64,000 bases of DNA. Origin: Jiangella aurantiaca (GTDB taxonomy: Bacteria; Actinomycetota; Actinomycetes; Jiangellales; Jiangellaceae). The stretch spans positions 1-64,000 of the forward strand of contig NZ_SMLB01000006.1 in the NCBI RefSeq assembly GCF_004349105.1, read 5' to 3'. This document shows positions 58,739 to 64,000 of the stretch, piece by piece. The notes under the pieces are model-generated. The model did no database searches. It was given only the letters and a program-made list of their open reading frames with translations, and was not told the origin of the DNA. The translations under genes were made by a program, and so were the position numbers. Each line of letters begins with the position of its first letter. The stretch's first letter is position 1.

Positions 58739-59758
58739 ATGGCCAGCATCCGGCAAGTGGCAGAGCACGCGGGCGTGTCCACCGCGACCGTCGCGCGGGT
58801 CCTGTCCGGGCGCATCACGGTGAGCCCCGAGCTCACCGAGCGGGTGCGCCAAGCCGTCGACGAGCTGAACTACGTGCCCAACGATGTCGCACGCAGCCTG
58901 TCGCGGGGGCGGACGAACATGCTCGGCCTGCTGGTCTCCGACATCGGCAACCCGTTCGCCGCCCAGGTGGCCCGCGGCCTCGAGGACGAGGCGGCCCGGC
59001 TCGGCTACCAGGTGCTGGTCGGCAGTTCCGACTTCGAGCTGGAGCGCGAGACCCGGCTGCTGGACTCCTTCGCGGCCAAGACGGTCGACGCCGTCGCGCT
59101 GGTGTCGGCGCGCGGCTCGACGCCGGCCATGGCGCGGCTGGCCCGCACCGGGCTGCCGGTCGTCTACATCGACCGGCGGCCCGACGGCGACACCGCGGCG
59201 CCGCTGGTGCGCACCGACAACGAGACGGCGGCGCGGCAGGCGGTCGGCCACCTCATCGAACTGGGTCACCGCGACCTCGCGATGATCTCCGGTCCGTCCT
59301 GGTTGCCGACGGCGTCGGCCCGGCTGCGCGGGTTCCGGGCGGCGTGCGCCGAGCACGGGCTCACCGTACGCCGCGAGTGCGTCCGCGAGGGCCACCTCGG
59401 CGTCGAGGGCGGCGTCCGGGCGATGCGCGACCTGCTCGACCTCCCCGAGCGGCCGACCGCCGTGTTCTCCTTCAACAACCTCAGCGCCGTCGGCGCCCTG
59501 CGGGCCCTGCGTGAGCGGGGCGTCACGGTGCCGCGCGACATCTCGCTCGTGACGTTCGACGACATGGACCTGTTCCCGTTCGTCGACCCGCCGATCACCG
59601 CCATCGCGCAGCCGGCGTACGAGATCGGGGTCGAGGCCGGCCGCACGCTGCTGGCCATGCTCTCCGGCGCCGCCGTCGTGCCGCGCGAGGTCGTCCTGCC
59701 CACCGAGTTCCGGATCCGCTCGTCCTGCGCGGAGCCGCCGCACCGAGAGAAGGTCTGA
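58739..59758 (+). CDS. LacI family transcriptional regulator
   Basis: 339 aa, TGGAGG before the ATG. HTH: ASIRQVAEHAGVSTATVARV, LSGRITVSPELTERVRQAVD, hinge YVPNDVARSLS. Effector domain ends DISLVTFDDMDLFPFVDPPI. It lies within the operon it probably represses and should bind the two TGTCACCGGTGACA palindromes between the divergent arms. Its stop codon is immediately followed by the DhaK-like gene. Confidence 0.92.
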   Translation: MASIRQVAEHAGVSTATVARVLSGRITVSPELTERVRQAVDELNYVPNDVARSLSRGRTNMLGLLVSDIGNPFAAQVARGLEDEAARLGYQVLVGSSDFELERETRLLDSFAAKTVDAVALVSARGSTPAMARLARTGLPVVYIDRRPDGDTAAPLVRTDNETAARQAVGHLIELGHRDLAMISGPSWLPTASARLRGFRAACAEHGLTVRRECVREGHLGVEGGVRAMRDLLDLPERPTAVFSFNNLSAVGALRALRERGVTVPRDISLVTFDDMDLFPFVDPPITAIAQPAYEIGVEAGRTLLAMLSGAAVVPREVVLPTEFRIRSSCAEPPHREKV

Positions 59759-59760
59759 TC

Positions 59761-60764
<1,004 letters not shown>

Positions 60765-60765
<1 letters not shown>

Positions 60766-61385
60766 TGCGTGCTGCCGACACCGCCGCCTGGATCGCGGCC
60801 GCCTGCGACCGGATGGCCGACGCCAAGGACGAGCTCACCGAGCTGGACGCCGCCGCCGGTGACGGCGACCTCGGGGTCACGGTCGCGGCCGGTGCCGCCG
60901 GAGTGGCCGCCGCGGTGCGCGGAGTCGGCCCCGACGCCGACGTGGCCGGCGTGCTGCGCGCGGCCGGCGCCGCATTCGCGCGCGGCAACCCGTCGTCGTT
61001 CGCCGCGCTGGTCGGCGGCGGGCTGGTGGCGGCCGCACGGGCCACCGGTGACGCCGTCGCGTTCGACCCGGCCACGGTACGCGCGCTCGTCGCCGCCGCG
61101 ACGTCGACCATCGCCGAACGCGGCGGCTCCGCGCCGGGCGAGCGCACCGTCCTCGACGTCCTCGTCCCGCTGGGCGACGCGCTGGCGGCGTCGCCGTCCG
61201 TGCCCCTCGCCGAGCTCGTCGCCACCGCGAGCGCCGGCGTCGAGGCCACGACCACCATGGTTCCGGCGCGCGGCCGCGCCGCCTGGGTCGGCGAGCGCGG
61301 CCTCGGCGTCCCCGACGGCGGCGCCACCGCCGTCCTGCGGTTCCTGCAGGCGCTGCAGAGCACCCGAAGTGAACAAACGGTCTAG
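60765..61385 (+). CDS. Dihydroxyacetone kinase-like protein, DhaL (ADP/ATP-binding) subunit
   Basis: 206 aa; ATG 60765 overlaps the DhaK stop by one base (GTG 60762 is an alternative). DAAAGDGDLGVTVAAGAAGV carries the Asp cluster that chelates Mg-nucleotide; GNPSSFAALVGGGLVAAAR, LDVLVPLGDAL and MVPARGRAAWVGERGLGVPD complete the eight-helix DhaL barrel. No DhaM phosphotransferase subunit is seen, so the pair is probably ATP-dependent and may phosphorylate a ketose or keto-sugar acid rather than dihydroxyacetone (inference). Confidence 0.88.
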
Positions 61386-61595
61386 CGAGGTGTCCGCCGC
61401 CATTGGTCGGTGACGATGGGTCGTCGCTGATGTTGACGATCTGGGATGGACAACCGGTGCGATGTCGGATGGGTCGTCTCCGCCGTCAGCGTGCCGATGA
61501 ATGGGCGGCCGCATACGGCAACCAGGCCCGGGTACGCCCTTGGCCGTGGAGAGGGTCGGCTCGGAGTCGCGGGATACCCGGCCTTCTCCGATGAT

Positions 61596-61806
61596 CTGTC
61601 GGTGGCGGGCGGCGATCCCGGGCTCCAACCGGGGCGGACGCTGCTGGCTTGGCGGCGGACGTGCCTGGCGCTGGCGGTGGCGACGGCCGTGGCGACGCGG
61701 TTCCTGGCGGAGTAGGCGGAGCGGGCCGCCGTGCTCGTGGGCTCGTCGCCTTGGCCTACGTCACGGCTGCCCGCCGGTACCGTCGCGTGCACGTCCCACT
61801 CCGCAC
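61596..61806 (+). pseudogene. DUF202 membrane protein remnant
   Basis: [20 protein letters not shown] then [13 protein letters not shown] is the N-terminal half of DUF202 (YidH-like) proteins, ending at TAG 61713-61715. After one frame change GLVALAYVTAARRYRRVHV completes the second half. The gene is therefore broken by a nonsense codon and a shift. Nothing is supported in 61386-61595 apart from the leader of this frame. Confidence 0.55.
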
Positions 61807-61811
61807 GTCGA

Positions 61812-62195
61812 ACACCCTCGATCGCGATGTAGACGAGCACGGATCTCGGCTTCATCCGTGCGACCAACTCGTTGCTCACCAGCTTTGGCGCGGCCGCTCC
61901 GGGGATCAGCGCGGCGCCGATGACGAGGTGGGCCTTCTTGACCTGTTCCTCGATGGCGAGCTTCGACGAGGTGAGGCCGTGCACGCGGGTGTCGTAGCGT
62001 CAGAAGGACATCCGCAGCTTGTCGAGGTCGGTGTCGAGGAGCGTCACGTCGGCGCCCATGCCGAAGGCGATGTTGGCGGCGTTCTGGCCCGAGGCGCCCG
62101 CACCGATGATCACGACCTTCGCCTGGGCGACGCCGCCGAGCAGGACGCCGCAGCCGCCCTGCGCTCTCATCAGGCAGGCGCGCGGCCCGCCGGCG
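61812..62195 (-). pseudogene. Alanine dehydrogenase internal fragment with in-frame stop
   Basis: The minus strand encodes MRAQGGCGVLLGGVAQAKVV, IIGAGASGQNAANIAFGMGA, DVTLLDTDLDKLRMSF, then TGA (62002-62000) where Ald has Trp, then RYDTRVHGLTSSKLAIEEQV, KKAHLVIGAALIPGAAAPKL and VSNELVARMKPRSVLVYIAI. This is the NAD-binding core of Ald (about 125 of ~370 residues). Both ends and the catalytic N-terminal domain are missing. Confidence 0.8.
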
Positions 62196-62240
62196 CCGGG
62201 CGTCCGGCCGATCCTGCCAGGCCTGAGTGCGTGCGGCAGG

Positions 62241-62273
62241 TGCGGCGCGCCAGGCGTGATGCCTGGCGCGCCG
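62241..62273. terminator. Strong hairpin terminator
   Basis: Perfect 14-bp GC-rich stem (62241-62254 with 62260-62273) and GTGAT loop, 24 nt beyond the stop codon of the minus-strand LVIVD gene, whose transcript it should end. Confidence 0.8.
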
Positions 62274-62296
62274 CGTCTGCCGGTGGGTCCGGTGAT

Positions 62297-64000
62297 TCAG
62301 CTGAGCGCGTCGATCAGATCCAGCAGCGCTTCCTTGAGCGTGGCCTGGCCGGCAGAGTCGTCGACTCGGCTGACGGCGTTGTTCAGCTGATTCAACGCCG
62401 AAGCGGTCTCTCCCTTGTCGGCCAGCTTCTCGGCCTTGTCAACAGCCTGTCGGACCTTGTCGGCGGTCTTGGCATCGATGTCGGCGGCCCGGACCACCTG
62501 GTCGAGGTTGGCAAGCACCACGGCGAAGCTCGGCGCCGCGACCAGCTCGGACATCAGCTGGGAGTTGAACTGGTCCAGCTGTACCTCGGAGGCCGCCTCG
62601 ATTTCGTTCGCGGTCAGCTGCTCGTTCGCCAACAGCCCGTACGTGTCGAAGCCACGGGCGATCTCGGTGCCGTAGATGTAGCCGTTGTACCAGTAGGTCG
62701 ACCACAAGCCACCGAGATTGAGCCCAGAAGGGTTCGGGGAATTGATCGGGCCACGGTCGAAGAAGGCGATCTCGACCGGGTTCGCGGTATCGGTGAAGTC
62801 GACGACCGAGATGCCGCCCTGGTACCAGGCCTGTACGTAGATGTCGCGATTGGGGACTGGGATGACGGACGAGTTGTGCGCCACGCAGTTCTCCTGCGAC
62901 GTCTGCGCCGCGGGCATCTTGTAGTAGCTCGCGAACTCCATCTTCCCGTCGACGATGTCGAACAGTGCGTCGGCACCCCACTCCGGCAGGTCGGTCACCC
63001 GGCAGCGGGCGGCGGTGCCGCCACCCCACTCGTCGGTGAACATGACCTTGGTGCCGTCGTTGCTGAACTGGGCCGAGTGCCAGTAGGAGAAGTTCGGGTC
63101 GGAGACCGCGTCCAGGCGCACCGGGTGCACTGGGTCGGAGATGTCCAGCAGGATGCCGTTGCCCTGGCAGGCGGCGGCGAGCAGCCCGACCTCCGGGAAC
63201 GCGCTGACGTCGTGGCAGGTGTTGGTGTTGGGCAGCGGTGAGTAGGGCGTACCGGACGGGTGCAGAGCGCCAGGAAGGGTGTTCTGCAGGCCGTTGAAGG
63301 CGCCCGTGGCGGGGTCGGTGAAGATCCGCGGTTGGCTGACGACCTCGGCCTCTTCGGGAGCGTCCAACGGGACCTTGATGACGTCGATGCGCCACTGCGT
63401 CGGGTTGCCGCTGGTCACCGGTGCCTGAGTGAGAGCAGCGTTCTCGCACCCCGGCAGCTCCAGCGGCGACCGCACCCCTGCGGTGCCCGAGTTGTAGATG
63501 TAGAGGTTGTGCGGGTCGTCCGGGTCGGTGACCAGCGTGTGGGTGTGCGAGCCGCGGCAGAGCTGCACGCCAGGCAGCTGGACCGGGTTGTCGAGGTCAC
63601 TGATGTCGAAGATGCGCACGCCGCGGAACCGCTCCGGGTTCACCGCGCCGGGTGCGCCCTGCGTGCCGCAGTCGATGCGCCCACGCGTCTCCTCGACCGA
63701 GATGAAGAGCAGGTCTCCGAACACCGAAGGGTCACCCTGGCCGCCCGGGCAGACGAACGAGCTGCGCAGGACCGGGTTGGTCTGGTCGGAGATGTCGTAG
63801 ATCTGGAAGCCGTTGAAGCTGCCGACGATCGCGTGGTCGCCGGTGAATGCCAGGTCGGAGTTGACGAACCCGAAGTTGCCCGGCGGGGCGTCGAACGGTG
63901 CTACCCGCGGGTCGTTGTCGAGCAGGTCAAGGTTGCTGCTGGCTTCTGACCAGGGGAAATACCCCGGCTCGAGGCCGACCCGAGGGTCGTCGTCCTGCGC
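62297..64000 (-). CDS. LVIVD-repeat beta-propeller protein, partial (5' end outside window)
   Basis: At least 567 residues in one frame open to the window edge. Repeats such as GFQIYDISDQTNPVLRSSFV, GVRIFDISDLDNPVQLPGVQ, GILLDISDPVHPVRLDAVSD and GISVVDFTDTANPVEIAFFD are LVIVD blades of a beta-propeller. HSAQFSNDGTKVMFTDEWGG and ENCVAHNSSVIPV resemble surface proteins annotated as hypothetical or choice-of-anchor. The last ~110 residues are a helical tail (LMSELVAAPSFAVVLANLDQ ... KVRQAVDKAEKLADKGETAS) like FIMAH/coiled linker domains. Extracellular location is inferred; the signal peptide would lie beyond 64000. Confidence 0.8.
   Translation of the reverse strand, partial: AQDDDPRVGLEPGYFPWSEASSNLDLLDNDPRVAPFDAPPGNFGFVNSDLAFTGDHAIVGSFNGFQIYDISDQTNPVLRSSFVCPGGQGDPSVFGDLLFISVEETRGRIDCGTQGAPGAVNPERFRGVRIFDISDLDNPVQLPGVQLCRGSHTHTLVTDPDDPHNLYIYNSGTAGVRSPLELPGCENAALTQAPVTSGNPTQWRIDVIKVPLDAPEEAEVVSQPRIFTDPATGAFNGLQNTLPGALHPSGTPYSPLPNTNTCHDVSAFPEVGLLAAACQGNGILLDISDPVHPVRLDAVSDPNFSYWHSAQFSNDGTKVMFTDEWGGGTAARCRVTDLPEWGADALFDIVDGKMEFASYYKMPAAQTSQENCVAHNSSVIPVPNRDIYVQAWYQGGISVVDFTDTANPVEIAFFDRGPINSPNPSGLNLGGLWSTYWYNGYIYGTEIARGFDTYGLLANEQLTANEIEAASEVQLDQFNSQLMSELVAAPSFAVVLANLDQVVRAADIDAKTADKVRQAVDKAEKLADKGETASALNQLNNAVSRVDDSAGQATLKEALLDLIDALS

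Noticed and set aside
61649-63241. 530-codon plus-strand ORF opposite the LVIVD gene
   Set aside because: Antisense to a protein with clear repeats; the composition (Val/Gly/Asp/Arg-rich, no hydrophobic core pattern) is that of a shadow frame.

Overview
The window is GC-rich DNA from a high-GC Gram-positive bacterium (Actinomycetota). Supporting signs are strong G/C third-position bias, frequent GTG/TTG starts, stop-start overlaps (ATGA, GTGA), near-leaderless promoters and typical actinobacterial families (DUF6069, DUF6325, SHOCT, LacI/ROK-controlled CUT1 sugar importers). I cannot name the genus from sequence alone. There are no rRNA or tRNA genes, no CRISPR array and no intact insertion sequence.

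Region 1 (about 0.1-9.9 kb) is a compact set of small membrane and stress-type genes around a large MalT-like LuxR regulator (3082-5760): a multi-pass membrane protein, a K+-channel-like protein, a PLDc_N/SHOCT protein, DUF6325, small basic proteins, a SulP transporter, a DUF1269 remnant and DUF6069. Almost every transcription unit is preceded by the same 17-bp palindrome, TCACCC-N5-GGGTGA. There are six perfect copies and two with one mismatch, and I did not notice it elsewhere in the window. I read this as an undescribed regulon whose likely regulator is the LuxR protein. A perfect 40-bp inverted repeat sits at the left edge.

Region 2 (10.3-29.1 kb) is carbohydrate and sulfate-ester scavenging. 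First comes a LacI-controlled CUT1 cluster with a GH36-like enzyme and an alpha/alpha-barrel protein, with a decayed GH2 gene just upstream. Next is an operon on the minus strand: ROK regulator, NitT/TauT-type permease, ATPase, binding protein, sulfatase. Then comes an operon of three secreted glycosidases. The ROK operon and the glycosidase operon share an operator-like inverted repeat over the -35 region.

Region 3 (29.1-33.5 kb) is a decay zone: an XRE antitoxin-like gene with two nonsense codons, an alpha/beta hydrolase, a HEPN-like ORF fused to foreign sequence, a truncated and frameshifted Gfo/Idh/MocA oxidoreductase, and a truncated DHDPS-family lyase running into a sulfatase stub.

Region 4 (33.5-45.3 kb) is a locus likely to act on a sulfated glycan: secreted ~1,350-aa GH2 enzyme, lipoprotein binding protein, two permeases, cytoplasmic GH2, cytoplasmic sulfatase, and a divergent LacI regulator with paired inverted operators.

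Region 5 (45.3-49.5 kb) holds remnants of a serine recombinase, a GH51 enzyme and a LacI regulator, then an intact phosphodiester glycosidase (NAGPA) and a chimeric DUF5677-like/DAO ORF. Region 6 (49.5-52.5 kb) is a complete tripartite tricarboxylate transporter (TctCBA).

Region 7 (52.8-61.4 kb) is a divergent catabolic locus. One arm is binding protein, two permeases and an FAD-dependent oxidoreductase. The other is a DHDPS-family aldolase/dehydratase, LacI, DhaK and DhaL. Two perfect TGTCACCGGTGACA operators sit at the two promoters. DhaK appears to lack a canonical start codon.

Region 8 (61.4-64 kb) has DUF202 and alanine dehydrogenase remnants, then a secreted-type LVIVD-repeat protein that runs off the right edge.
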